Notes: generated by a model not told the origin, from the sequence alone. Shown: positions 50,936-59,923, counted from the first letter of the stretch. The stretch: 64,000 nucleotides of DNA from an uncultured Clostridia bacterium (GCA_947630835.1 CANRIZ010000008.1:1-64000); one strand, 5' to 3'. Program-made: numbers and translations.

Positions 50936-52225
50936 TTATTTATACTTTTCTATAAGCTGTTTGTAATGCCTGCCCTTTTCCTCAAAGTTTTTATAAACAT
51001 TATAGCTTGAAGCTGCGGGAGATAATAGACAAATTTTATCTAAAGCCGTAAATTCATAAGCGTTTATAACCGCCTGTTCAAGATTTTCATCCTTTATTAT
51101 ATTCTTTTTACAGCCGTTTTCCTTTAATCTGTCGGCTATACTGTGACCCGTTTCGGGAATGCCTATTATATTCCTGACGGAGCATTTGTCAAGGAAACGG
51201 ATAAACTCCCCGTAATCGATTCCCCTGTCCTTGCCGCCTATTATAAGCGTATCGACGTTTTTCAGCGCCTCAACCGCACATTCGACGGCATGGGGTATGG
51301 TGGCAATGCAGTCGTTATAAAAGGTTATGCCCCTAAAAGTACCCACCTTCTCCATACGGTGCTCGATACCCGAAAAATTCTCAACTCCCTTTCGGCAGGC
51401 GTCGTCGTCAGCCCCGAAGGTCTTGGCGGCTTTATACGCAAAAAGCACGTCTTGACGGTTATGCTCGCCCAAAAGATGCTCGTTTTTAATTTCAAAAGGT
51501 AAAAAATCATCTGCTTTTACGCCGATTTTTTCAGCCTCGGTCGAAGAAAGCGAAACATATTGCTCCACTCCCTGCGCGGCGTTATATATAAAGCTGTCCG
51601 CCGCGCTCTGGTATCTCATAATATTGAGCTTTGCGTTTAAGTAGCCTTCAAAACCGCCCTTGTAGTGGTCCAAATGCTCCTCGTAAACATTGGTAAGCAC
51701 CGCCGTTTCGGGGGAGCTTTTTGTAAATTCAAGCTGATGCGACGACATCTCTATTACCGCAACGGTATCGTCCTTCAAGGTTTCAAGCGTTTCAAAAACG
51801 GGCACGCCGATATTGCCTATAAGCCTTGCGTCAAAGCCCGCCGCCTTGAGCATTTCGTAAATAAGCGTGGAGGTGGTGGTTTTGCCCTTCGAGCCGGTAA
51901 CGCCTATCTTGCGGCAGGGCGCAAAGCGCAGAAAAAGGTCTACCTGACAGCTTATCTCTGTGTTTTCGCCGACGTCGACGTTCTTAAAGGATATGCCCGG
52001 GCTTTTCATAACAAGGTCAAAGTCGTTTATGCGGTCAAGATAATTTTCGCCGCTTATCACAAGGGTATTTTCATCGCAAACGCTTATGTCGTTTCTGTCG
52101 GCAATAACAAGCTTTTTATCGGGCAGAAAATCCCTTATATATTTAACCGTGGACTGTCCTTCCCTGCCGAAGCCGAGGACAAGCACGGATTTATCTTTTA
52201 AATAATCAATAATTTTCGGCAACAT
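50936..52225 (-). CDS. murD: Mur ligase MurD (probably MurD2-type, paired with MurL)
   Basis: 429 residues. It has the N-terminal Rossmann-like domain (VLVLGFGREGQSTVKYI), the ATP loop GVTGSKGKTTTSTLI, the central-domain VIEMSSHQLEF and VLTNVYEEHLDHY, and the C-terminal GGKDRGIDYGEFI. MurD adds glutamate to UDP-MurNAc-L-Ala. The gene is not in a dcw cluster but overlaps the murL-like gene by 20 nt. In the route known from Xanthomonas, MurD2 adds L-Glu and MurL inverts it, so this copy may prefer L-Glu. It is slightly shorter than typical MurD (about 440-450). Confidence 0.88.
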   Translation of the reverse strand: MLPKIIDYLKDKSVLVLGFGREGQSTVKYIRDFLPDKKLVIADRNDISVCDENTLVISGENYLDRINDFDLVMKSPGISFKNVDVGENTEISCQVDLFLRFAPCRKIGVTGSKGKTTTSTLIYEMLKAAGFDARLIGNIGVPVFETLETLKDDTVAVIEMSSHQLEFTKSSPETAVLTNVYEEHLDHYKGGFEGYLNAKLNIMRYQSAADSFIYNAAQGVEQYVSLSSTEAEKIGVKADDFLPFEIKNEHLLGEHNRQDVLFAYKAAKTFGADDDACRKGVENFSGIEHRMEKVGTFRGITFYNDCIATIPHAVECAVEALKNVDTLIIGGKDRGIDYGEFIRFLDKCSVRNIIGIPETGHSIADRLKENGCKKNIIKDENLEQAVINAYEFTALDKICLLSPAASSYNVYKNFEEKGRHYKQLIEKYK

Positions 52226-53606
52226 TTTTATACATCTCCGTCACTTCTTCAAGAAAATCATTCGGCACGTTGTTCATCGGATTATACTCGTTCAGTAAAT
52301 TTTCATCTATAAGCGATTTGTCGTAATTTTCTTCAAAATATCCGACAAGCCTCGGGAGCTTTTTGCCCTGCGCTTTCAGCTTTTCGGCAAGCCTTGCAAG
52401 CGCAAAGTTGAATTCGGACTTTGTACCTACGCATTCAAAAGGTTTAAGCCCGGTGAAGCCCGAAAGCCCGTCAAAATCCGCTTTCATATCCCAGTCGTCA
52501 AGCATATCGTTTCCGAATATTTCAACGAGTTTTTCGTAGTCGGTAAAAGGCGAAAGTATGGTAAAAACAAAGAGGCACTTGGCGCATTTTCCGCACCATA
52601 TATTTTGCTTGCTTCCCCTGTTGCAGCTGCGGAAGCTTTTATGGTATTCGGGCAGAGAAGCAAACATTTTGGCGATTTGCAATTCCGAAAACGGACGAAG
52701 CAGGCTGAAATAGGAAATTGCGCCGAATATATTTCTTCCGACGTACTTTTCAAAATCGCACTCAAATTCATAGGATTTTGAATACTGGTGATTGACCTCG
52801 ACGCCCTCGATATTTGATTCGTTGGCGCTTGATTCGTTTGAAAGCACTATATAATCCGCCCCTATCAGATAGGCGCAGTACAGCGAAAGGAAAGCGACTA
52901 TCGCAGAGAACGGAGTATGACCGTTCAAAAAGCCCTCGGAATTGAGTTTTAGTAAGTTTTTATCTATCGTTCTGTAGGTTCTGACTATATCCTTTTCGCC
53001 GTAACCTGCGTTTTTGACGGTATCAGTCCTCGCCTGCTGGTCGTTTACGGTGAAAAACCTGTTCTTTTCCGCCGATTTTTTCAAAAGCGCCGCCGTAACG
53101 CAGCTGTCCTTTCCGCCGCCTACCGGTATAAGATTTAAGCGAGCGGAAATATATTTTTCGCCGCAGACGTGATTATGCCCCTCTTCTTTTTCCTCGGGAG
53201 GCGCGGCAATTATATCCATAAAATCTTCTTCGTTCGTATCTATGGAATTAATATAGAAAAACTCGGACAGTCCTCTGAAATAGAGCTTTTTCCACCAGAG
53301 TATATCCTCTTGCGAAAGTCTGCCGCATTTAATCTCAACTTTTTCGGGGCAGGCGCACTTCCAATAGCTTATCAGCTCAACCATACCGAGATTGAAGATG
53401 ATTTTCTCCGCAATTTCGCCGTCGTACTTATTCAATATATTCAAATTGTCGGTTTTGACGCTTGTTTTGGGATGAAATTCGCAAAGACCGTCTATTGAAA
53501 AATCAAATTCGATATTTATTGAATTCTCTTCCCTTTTAAGCTTCCAACCCTTGTAAACAAAGCTTTTGTATGTGCTTCTGAGCCGGGTAAACTCTTTACC
53601 CTCCAA
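52206..53606 (-). CDS. murL: MurL-type UDP-MurNAc-L-Ala-L-Glu epimerase
   Basis: 466 residues from TTG 53606. The P-loop-like pyrophosphatase motif VGGGKDSCVTAALL (163-168 core) and the segments SNESSANESNIEGVEVNHQYSKSYEFE, YFSLLRPFSELQIAKMFA, FRSCNRGS and WCGKCAKCLFVF fit the MurL family as I know it. MurL uses ATP to epimerise the terminal L-Glu of UDP-MurNAc-L-Ala-L-Glu. The overlap with murD supports this. For the start, GAGGTG abuts a GTG (53615), while TTG 53606 has proper SD spacing. The family call is from memory of its motifs. Confidence 0.8.
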   Translation of the reverse strand: MEGKEFTRLRSTYKSFVYKGWKLKREENSINIEFDFSIDGLCEFHPKTSVKTDNLNILNKYDGEIAEKIIFNLGMVELISYWKCACPEKVEIKCGRLSQEDILWWKKLYFRGLSEFFYINSIDTNEEDFMDIIAAPPEEKEEGHNHVCGEKYISARLNLIPVGGGKDSCVTAALLKKSAEKNRFFTVNDQQARTDTVKNAGYGEKDIVRTYRTIDKNLLKLNSEGFLNGHTPFSAIVAFLSLYCAYLIGADYIVLSNESSANESNIEGVEVNHQYSKSYEFECDFEKYVGRNIFGAISYFSLLRPFSELQIAKMFASLPEYHKSFRSCNRGSKQNIWCGKCAKCLFVFTILSPFTDYEKLVEIFGNDMLDDWDMKADFDGLSGFTGLKPFECVGTKSEFNFALARLAEKLKAQGKKLPRLVGYFEENYDKSLIDENLLNEYNPMNNVPNDFLEEVTEMYKNVAENY

Positions 53607-53786
53607 AAAAATCACCTCGAATTTACATATTGATATCGTCGCAAAGCCGCCTTGCCTTACGTCAACCTAACGTTATTATTTATTATACTTATTATATGAA
53701 TAAAAATCAAGGTAAAGTATGTCGCAGGCGCAAATCGTTGTTTACTTTGAGGCGGGGGCGTGGTAAAATAATTGCGAGGCGATAAA

Positions 53787-55046
53787 ATGAAGATTAATAA
53801 AGCGTTAAGCGTATTAATGGCTTTTGTTTTGGTTTTCTGCGTATTTTCTTTCGGAGCTTACGCCGCCGAAAGCGGAAAAACCGTATCGTTTAAAATTGAA
53901 AACGTTTCAAAAAGCGTGCTTGCCAAAAAATCGCCGCCTAAAGCTTACGGCGCAAACGGCAAATACTATGCGGGAACGTCTTATAAGCTTTACGACAACA
54001 TTTCCGACAATGCCAAGGCGATATACAACGCTTTTGAAAGCGAAAGGGCGGGGCTTGCAAGCTCCCCTCGGGGCGTGATAAAGGTTAATCTTTCCGCCCA
54101 CGGCAGGAATTTGACGAGGGACAAGATTGAAAACGAGTTATTCTATGCCTGCGCCGCCATTACGGACGATGAGCCGGAATATCAATGGCTGCTGTCCGCG
54201 CCGTTCAAAATCGACTACGTTCCGGCAAGCGGAATGCTTACGCTTACTGTTTTGCTTTCGGAAACTCCTTACGGCAGTTGGAATGAAATAGAAACGGAGC
54301 ATACCGCACTGATAAACGCCGTAAATTCGTTTAACGTTTCCGGCAACAACCGTTACGAGAGGATAAAAAGCATCCACGACGGCATTGTTCTGCGGGCAAG
54401 CTACAGCAAGAATTTAAACGAAAGCGTTACGCTTACGAATTCAAAGCTTTTCTACCCGTCAAGCGCTTTGCTTGCACCCTATGAAACCGTTTGCGACGGG
54501 TACTCCAAGGCGTTTAAAATGATTTGCGACAGATGCAATATCCCCTGCATAGTAGTCACGGGTTACGGCTATACTCCCGGTATTTTCGGCGTTTTTCTTT
54601 TGTCGCAGGGACACACTTGGAACTACGTTCGTATGGAGGACGGAAAATGGTATGCGGTTGATTTAACCTGGGACGACGTTGAAGGCTCGTCGCCTGTTTA
54701 CGATTATTTCCTTGTCGGCTCGCAAACGACGGACAAAAGCGGTTACTCATTTATAATGACCCATGACCCGGTAGGCGACCGCTTTGCGGGAACTAATCTT
54801 ACATACCCGCAGTTGAGCCGCACAAAATACGTTTACGATCCCTCCGTTTACGAAAATATAACGGGCGACGTCGATAAGGACGGCGAGGTTACCGTGATAG
54901 ACGCCAAATGGATACTGCAAAGCGTAGCCGAGCTGCGTAAATTAAACGACTCGCAGTCGAACGCCGCCGACCTGAACGGGGATAATTCGGTTACCGTTGC
55001 CGACGCAAAATCGGTTTTGCGGCTGATTTCGGGTTTATCCGCTTAA
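53787..55046 (+). CDS. secreted transglutaminase-like protein with dockerin, paralogue 1
   Basis: 419 residues: signal peptide (1-27, FSFGAYAAES), a pro-region, a transglutaminase-like core with C236 (TVCDGYSKAF), H276 (GHTWNYV) and D292 (WYAVDLTWDD), and a two-loop dockerin (DVDKDGEVTVIDAKWILQ, DLNGDNSVTVADAKSVLR). The start ATG has SD GAGGCG; a TTG five codons upstream is less likely. The next gene follows after 15 nt, so the two dockerin proteins are an operon. The core closely resembles that of the 888-residue protein at 46201-48867 but lacks Ig-like repeats. Confidence 0.9.
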   Translation: MKINKALSVLMAFVLVFCVFSFGAYAAESGKTVSFKIENVSKSVLAKKSPPKAYGANGKYYAGTSYKLYDNISDNAKAIYNAFESERAGLASSPRGVIKVNLSAHGRNLTRDKIENELFYACAAITDDEPEYQWLLSAPFKIDYVPASGMLTLTVLLSETPYGSWNEIETEHTALINAVNSFNVSGNNRYERIKSIHDGIVLRASYSKNLNESVTLTNSKLFYPSSALLAPYETVCDGYSKAFKMICDRCNIPCIVVTGYGYTPGIFGVFLLSQGHTWNYVRMEDGKWYAVDLTWDDVEGSSPVYDYFLVGSQTTDKSGYSFIMTHDPVGDRFAGTNLTYPQLSRTKYVYDPSVYENITGDVDKDGEVTVIDAKWILQSVAELRKLNDSQSNAADLNGDNSVTVADAKSVLRLISGLSA

Positions 55047-55061
55047 TTGAAGGTGAGAATT

Positions 55062-56252
55062 TTGTATAAAAGAATTTTGTCCGTAATATTTGCTTTTACG
55101 CTTATCATCGGAAGCTTCTGCTTTAATGCAAGCGCGCAGCAAAGCGAAACGGAATTTGACGGCAATTATTTTTACTACGGCTTGACCGAATGTGAAAAAT
55201 CGGTTTACGACGCAATAGTAAACTGCGAAGGCGGCATTTCCGCAAAAAAACAGGGCGAGGTAAGCGTTAATTTCGCACCCGATTCGGGGCTCGGAGATTT
55301 TTCTTCGCAAAGGGCGGCAAAGGAAAGGGCGAACAGCTCAATAATAAAGGCGTTCAGCGCGGTTGTTTCCGACCACCCGGAGTTTTATTGGATAAACAGC
55401 TTCGGCTCTGCCTGCGATGTGAAAAGGAACGGCTTATCATACAGCGTGGCTTCCGCAACGCTTACTATTGAGCCCGACGGAAGCTGGAGCAACACCGAAA
55501 GCAAATACAAAAAGCTCCTTGACGCCGCGGAAAATTTCGAGATAAGCGGCGACACCCTTTATAAAAAGGTGAAATACATACACGATGAGCTTTGCGCTCT
55601 TATTTCCTATCCCGATTCTACGCAAAGGGTCGACGGCGACTCCACCGCCTACAATGCGCTGATTTCTCCCAATATGGCGGTTTGCGGCGGTTATGCGGGC
55701 GCATTTAAGCTGATTTGCACGCTCAACGGCATAGCCTGCGTCAGCGTTTTCGGCGAAAGCTCGCAGCCGCAGGTATTTTTGGGCTTCCATTTGACCCAAC
55801 CCGAGAACCATCAATGGAATTACGTCAAAATGGACGACGGAAATTGGTACGGAGTTGATTTGACCTGGGACGACCGTGACGGGGACGGTATACTTTACGA
55901 TTATTTTCTTTCCGGCTATAATACCCCCGCGTCTATGTTCGGCAACGAAAAATTCTGCGAAAGTCATATTGAAACCGGCGAAATTTATTCTGACGGCATA
56001 GCTTTAAAATATCCCGAGATAAGCGAAAACGCCTATATTCCGCACGGTTTGGATTTAAAGCTTGCGGGCGACGTTAATACGGACGGCTCGATTACCGTTT
56101 CCGACGCAAAGGCGGTTTTAAAATACATATCGGGACTGACGGACTTTTCCGAGGTTGAGTTTTTAAACGCCGACGTCAATAACGACGGGCGCATAACTCT
56201 TGTTGACGCAAAAAAAATATTGCGGAGCCTGTCCGGAATTTCCCCGCTTTAA
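55062..56252 (+). CDS. secreted transglutaminase-like protein with dockerin, paralogue 2
   Basis: 396 residues from TTG 55062, which has SD AAGGTGAG. TTG 55047 and GTG 55053 lie inside or before that site. Signal peptide (1-25, FNASAQQ), transglutaminase-like core with C208 (AVCGGYAGAF), H250 (ENHQWNYV) and D266 (WYGVDLTWDD), and a two-loop dockerin (DVNTDGSITVSDAKAVLK, DVNNDGRITLVDAKKILR). The Cys region (CGGYAGAF instead of CDGYSKAF) and the insert before His differ from its two paralogues, so substrate preference probably differs. A strong terminator follows. Confidence 0.88.
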   Translation: MYKRILSVIFAFTLIIGSFCFNASAQQSETEFDGNYFYYGLTECEKSVYDAIVNCEGGISAKKQGEVSVNFAPDSGLGDFSSQRAAKERANSSIIKAFSAVVSDHPEFYWINSFGSACDVKRNGLSYSVASATLTIEPDGSWSNTESKYKKLLDAAENFEISGDTLYKKVKYIHDELCALISYPDSTQRVDGDSTAYNALISPNMAVCGGYAGAFKLICTLNGIACVSVFGESSQPQVFLGFHLTQPENHQWNYVKMDDGNWYGVDLTWDDRDGDGILYDYFLSGYNTPASMFGNEKFCESHIETGEIYSDGIALKYPEISENAYIPHGLDLKLAGDVNTDGSITVSDAKAVLKYISGLTDFSEVEFLNADVNNDGRITLVDAKKILRSLSGISPL

Positions 56253-56275
56253 TGCCGTTTCGGCGTAAAAATATG

Positions 56276-56303
56276 TTCCTCCGAGCTGTCGGAGGAATTT
56301 TTT
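56276..56303 (+). terminator. terminator after the transglutaminase-dockerin operon
   Basis: TTCCTCCGA (56276-56284) pairs with TCGGAGGAA (56289-56297), then T6. Confidence 0.85.
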
Positions 56304-56335
56304 ATTTCTATTTTTCATAAATTTTTAAATAGTTG

Positions 56336-56364
56336 TTGATATCTTTGGTTAATTATGCTATAAT
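56336..56364 (+). promoter_or_regulatory. promoter of the EF-G-like gene
   Basis: TTGATA (56336-56341), 17-bp spacer and TATAAT (56359-56364). Confidence 0.75.
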
Positions 56365-56425
56365 TTTTCAGTAACGCATTTATTTTTTGTCTAATTTTAA
56401 TTATTATAAATTTGGAGGAATAAAT

Positions 56426-58498
56426 ATGAAAGCTTATTCGGCAAACGATATTCGCAATATCGCCGTATTGGGCCACGGCGGCAAGGGAAAGACCACGCTC
56501 TGCGAGGCTATGCTTTACACCGCGGGCGCTACGGACCGTCTGGGAAAGGTATCGGACGGCAATACGGTTCTTGACTTCGACGCCGAGGAAAAGCGCCGCA
56601 AGACCTCCGTTTCATCGGCTATGGCAACATTCGAGTGGAACGGCAGAAAAATGAACATTATCGACGCTCCCGGATTTTTTGATTTTGAGGGCGGCGTTGC
56701 CGAGGCGGTCAGAGCAGGCGGAAGCGCGGTTATAGTTACAAGCGCGGGCAGCGGCGTTGACGTAGGCGCGCAAAAGGCGTTTAAAGCGGCAACCAACAGG
56801 GGTATAGCGAAATTCTTTGTTGTAACGGGAGTTGACGCGGAGGATAAAAGCTTTTACACCACATTTAACGCTCTTAAAGAGGAATACGGCGCACCGCTTT
56901 GTCCCATACTTATCCCGCTTATGAACGGCAACAAGGTTGATTGCTTTGTAAACTTTATCAAAAACAAGGCGTTTAAATACGATAACGGCAAGGCAAGCGA
57001 GGTTCCCATGCCCGAGGATTCTTTGATAGAAGAAATGCACTCCGCTTTCCTTGAAGCGGTAGCTATGGGCGAGGACGAGCTTATGGAAAAATTCTTCGCA
57101 GGCGAAGATTTTACCCACGACGAAATAGTAAGAGGGCTTAAAGCCGGTATCGCTTCGGGCGACGTTTATCCCATACTTGCGTGCAGCGGTCTCGCCTTAC
57201 AGGCGGTAGAGCAGGTAATGGACGTGCTTTCAAAGCTGACCCCCGCCGCAGGCGACGTAGCCGGAGAATGGGGCGTTGACGAAAACAACAACGAAATTGA
57301 AGTTAAATGCGACGAAAACGGTTCTCTTGCGGCAATCTGCTTTAAAACCGTTGCCGACCCGTTTGTAGGCAAGATGTCGTTTATAAAGGTAATCAGCGGA
57401 AAGATAACTCCCGAAACCCAGGCATATATAAGCCGCACGGGCGAAACGGAAAAAATGGGCAAGCTCGTTTCCGTAAGCGGCGCAAAGCAGACCGATATAC
57501 CTTATATCGGCGCAGGCGACATAGGCGTTGTTACCAAGCTTTCCGGGGTAAGAACGGGCGATACGCTCTCAAACCCCAAAAAACCGGTTACGCTTATGGG
57601 CGTTAATTTCCCGAGGCCCTGCCTCTCCATGGCTGTAAACGTCCGCAAAAAAGGCGAGGAGGAAAAGGTCGCCCAGGGGCTTAACAGGCTTATAGAGGAG
57701 GACCCGACCTTGAGCTTCACCATTAATAAGGAAACCAGGGAGCAGATACTTTCCGGTCTCGGCGAACAGCATCTTGACGTTGTTGTTACCAAGCTTAAAA
57801 CAAAATTCGGCGTTGAGGTTGACTTAACCGTTCCCAAGGTTGCATACAGGGAAACGATACGCAAAAAGGTTGAGGTTCAGGGCAGACACAAAAAGCAATC
57901 GGGCGGTCACGGCCAGTTCGGCGACGTTTGGATTCGCTTTGAGCCGTGCGACAGCGAGGAGCTTATTTTTGAGGAAGAGGTTTTCGGCGGTTCCGTTCCC
58001 AAAAACTTCTTCCCGGCAGTTGAAAAAGGTCTCAGAGACTCCGTCGCAAAGGGCGCCGTAGCCGGCTATCCTATGGTAAACATAAAGGCTACGCTTTATG
58101 ACGGAAGCTATCATCCCGTTGACTCCTCGGAAATGGCGTTTAAAACTGCGGCGTCCATAGCCTTCAAAAACGCGGTGCCGCTTGCCGACCCCGCAATCTT
58201 AGAACCCGTGGGAACTCTTAAAGCATATATGCCGGACGATAATCTGGGCGATATTATGGGCGACGTTACAAAGCGCCGCGGCAGAGTTATCGGTATGGGC
58301 GCGGCGGACGAACCCAAAATGCAGGAGCTTGTTGCGGAGGTTCCCATGGCGGAAATGGGCAATTTCTCCACAATACTGCGCTCGGTAACCGCAGGTAAGG
58401 GATATTTCACTTTTGAATTTACAAGATACGAAGAAGCTCCCAAGAACATTGCGGACAAAGTTATAGCGGATTATAAGGCCCGCTCCGAAGAAGATTGA
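56426..58498 (+). CDS. elongation factor G-like GTPase (EF-G-2 type)
   Basis: 690 residues, normal EF-G length. G1 is GHGGKGKT (16-23) and G3 is DAPG (80-83). The G4 position reads TGVD (134-137) instead of NKxD. Domains II-V follow, with ETREQILSGLGEQHLDVV, SGGHGQFGDVWIRFEP and VAKGAVAGYPMVNIKATLYDGSYHPVDSSEMAF. It belongs to the EF-G-like group that often accompanies the canonical fusA and whose role is unsettled. It is not beside ribosomal genes. The start ATG has SD GGAGGA; an upstream in-frame start at 56387 is less likely. It is monocistronic, with its own promoter and terminator. Confidence 0.88.
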   Translation: MKAYSANDIRNIAVLGHGGKGKTTLCEAMLYTAGATDRLGKVSDGNTVLDFDAEEKRRKTSVSSAMATFEWNGRKMNIIDAPGFFDFEGGVAEAVRAGGSAVIVTSAGSGVDVGAQKAFKAATNRGIAKFFVVTGVDAEDKSFYTTFNALKEEYGAPLCPILIPLMNGNKVDCFVNFIKNKAFKYDNGKASEVPMPEDSLIEEMHSAFLEAVAMGEDELMEKFFAGEDFTHDEIVRGLKAGIASGDVYPILACSGLALQAVEQVMDVLSKLTPAAGDVAGEWGVDENNNEIEVKCDENGSLAAICFKTVADPFVGKMSFIKVISGKITPETQAYISRTGETEKMGKLVSVSGAKQTDIPYIGAGDIGVVTKLSGVRTGDTLSNPKKPVTLMGVNFPRPCLSMAVNVRKKGEEEKVAQGLNRLIEEDPTLSFTINKETREQILSGLGEQHLDVVVTKLKTKFGVEVDLTVPKVAYRETIRKKVEVQGRHKKQSGGHGQFGDVWIRFEPCDSEELIFEEEVFGGSVPKNFFPAVEKGLRDSVAKGAVAGYPMVNIKATLYDGSYHPVDSSEMAFKTAASIAFKNAVPLADPAILEPVGTLKAYMPDDNLGDIMGDVTKRRGRVIGMGAADEPKMQELVAEVPMAEMGNFSTILRSVTAGKGYFTFEFTRYEEAPKNIADKVIADYKARSEED

Positions 58499-58507
58499 TA
58501 AATTTTT

Positions 58508-58540
58508 ACGGGAATTACCTCTGCGTAATTCCCGTTTTTA
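58508..58540 (+). terminator. terminator of the EF-G-like gene
   Basis: ACGGGAATTAC pairs with GTAATTCCCGT, followed by TTTTTA. Confidence 0.9.
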
Positions 58541-58549
58541 TATGCCTAC

Positions 58550-58577
58550 TTGCAAAAATCCAAAAATATGTTAAAAT
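58550..58577 (+). promoter_or_regulatory. promoter of the DUF3048 lipoprotein gene
   Basis: TTGCAA (58550-58555), 16-bp spacer and TAAAAT (58572-58577). Confidence 0.55.
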
Positions 58578-58609
58578 ATACATACTAAATTTATTGAAGG
58601 TGTATACCA

Positions 58610-59653
58610 ATGTTTTTTAAAAGAAAAATAGCGTTGCTGCTTGCCGTGGCTTTGTTGTTTACAAGCTGTATGCTGACCTCCTGCAAAAAGGAAGAAATAG
58701 AACCGGCAACTACAACCACAACCACTACCGAACCCACAACCCAACCCGAGCCCGAGGATATTAATCCCCTGACCGGTGAAAGCGGTCTTGCCGAGAGTGC
58801 AATAGGCAAGCGTCCCGTTGCGGTTGTTGTTGAGAACACTCCCGCCGCCCGTCCCCAGTGGGGGCTTTGCTCACCCGATATGGTAATAGAGGGGCTCGTT
58901 GAGGGCGGCATTACCCGTATGCTTTGGTTCTATTCCGATATTTCCCGCCTTGAAAAGGCAGGCCCCAACAGAAGCGCAAGGAACAATTACGTTGAAATGG
59001 CGCAGGCGTTTGACGCTATATACGTTCATCTCGGCGGCAGTAAGCACGCTTATAAGCTTATGGATAACGATTCTTCCATAGACCATATAGACGGGCTGAA
59101 ATCCGACGGCTATTTTAAGCGCGACAAGTCGAGGGGCGTTGCGATAGAGCATACCGCCTATACTACGGGCGAGTGGATTTTAAAGGCAATTTCGGACAAA
59201 AATATTCGTTACGATATTAACCCCGAATACGAAAAGCCCTTTAAATTTGCCGATGAAAAGCGTACTCTCCCCCAAAGCTGCGCAAGCGTAACAGCCACGT
59301 TCTCCTCAAGCTACAAGCATACTTTTGAATACAATTCGGAGGACGGGCTTTATTATAACAAGATGAACCAAAAGCCGATGGTTGACGAAAACGGCAAGCA
59401 GATGAGCGTTGCCAATGTTATAATCATCTATTGCAACGTTACATATTACGATACAAAATATGCCGAGTGGAATTTGAGCAAGGGTAAGGGCGTTTATATT
59501 TCAAACGGCGGAGCGCAGAACATCACTTGGGAAAAGGGCGCAACCCACGATATGCTGAAGCTTTATGACGAGAACGGAAACGAGCTTGAGCTGAATACGG
59601 GCAAAATCTGGATGGGCTTTGTTCCGCAAAGTAATCCCGTTGTAATGAACTGA
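58610..59653 (+). CDS. DUF3048 (YerB-like) lipoprotein
   Basis: 347 residues. A lipoprotein signal with lipobox LTSC (Cys about 25), a Thr-rich linker (about 33-45), then the DUF3048 N-terminal domain (INPLTGESGLAESAIGKRPVAVVVENTPAARPQWGL, SDISRLEKAGPNRSARNNYVEMAQAF) and C-terminal domain (VNVIIIYCNVTYYD-like stretch, GKGVYISNGGAQNITWEKG). YerB-type proteins are surface lipoproteins of unknown activity, widespread in Firmicutes. SD GAAGGTG. It is monocistronic, ending at a strong terminator. Confidence 0.9.
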   Translation: MFFKRKIALLLAVALLFTSCMLTSCKKEEIEPATTTTTTTEPTTQPEPEDINPLTGESGLAESAIGKRPVAVVVENTPAARPQWGLCSPDMVIEGLVEGGITRMLWFYSDISRLEKAGPNRSARNNYVEMAQAFDAIYVHLGGSKHAYKLMDNDSSIDHIDGLKSDGYFKRDKSRGVAIEHTAYTTGEWILKAISDKNIRYDINPEYEKPFKFADEKRTLPQSCASVTATFSSSYKHTFEYNSEDGLYYNKMNQKPMVDENGKQMSVANVIIIYCNVTYYDTKYAEWNLSKGKGVYISNGGAQNITWEKGATHDMLKLYDENGNELELNTGKIWMGFVPQSNPVVMN

Positions 59654-59677
59654 TTTTTTCCTATACTTATAAAAACG

Positions 59678-59715
59678 TTGACAGCCGAGGATATTTTTCC
59701 TCGGCTGTCAATATT
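59678..59715 (+). terminator. terminator of the DUF3048 gene
   Basis: A perfect 14-bp stem TTGACAGCCGAGGA / TCCTCGGCTGTCAA (59678-59691 with 59698-59711), followed by TATTTTC. Confidence 0.9.
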
Positions 59716-59876
59716 TTCTTTGACTTTTTGCATAATCTAAAAGTGAGTGGAAATTCACCGCTTTTTAATATTTTCAACGCAAAACTGCGGTTTTTAACGC
59801 TTCGCCCTCGTTTTTATGGTATTTGATGTAAAATATCGTTGTCAAATTGCACAAAAAAAAAACTTTTTTTTGTTAA

Positions 59877-59923
59877 CGTTTTCGCAAAACGATATTGACA
59901 TTATTTTCTTTTCGTGTTAATAT
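59877..59923 (+). promoter_or_regulatory. promoter and palindrome of the micropeptide/RNA locus
   Basis: TTGACA (59895-59900), 17-bp spacer and TAATAT (59918-59923) form a near-consensus promoter. A palindrome CGTTTT-CGC-AAAACG (59877-59891) lies immediately upstream of the -35 and could be an operator. Confidence 0.7.

Noticed and set aside
59852..59870. A10 and T8 runs as contingency tracts
   Set aside because: A/T runs of this length are expected in AT-rich spacers and these lie outside promoter or coding positions.
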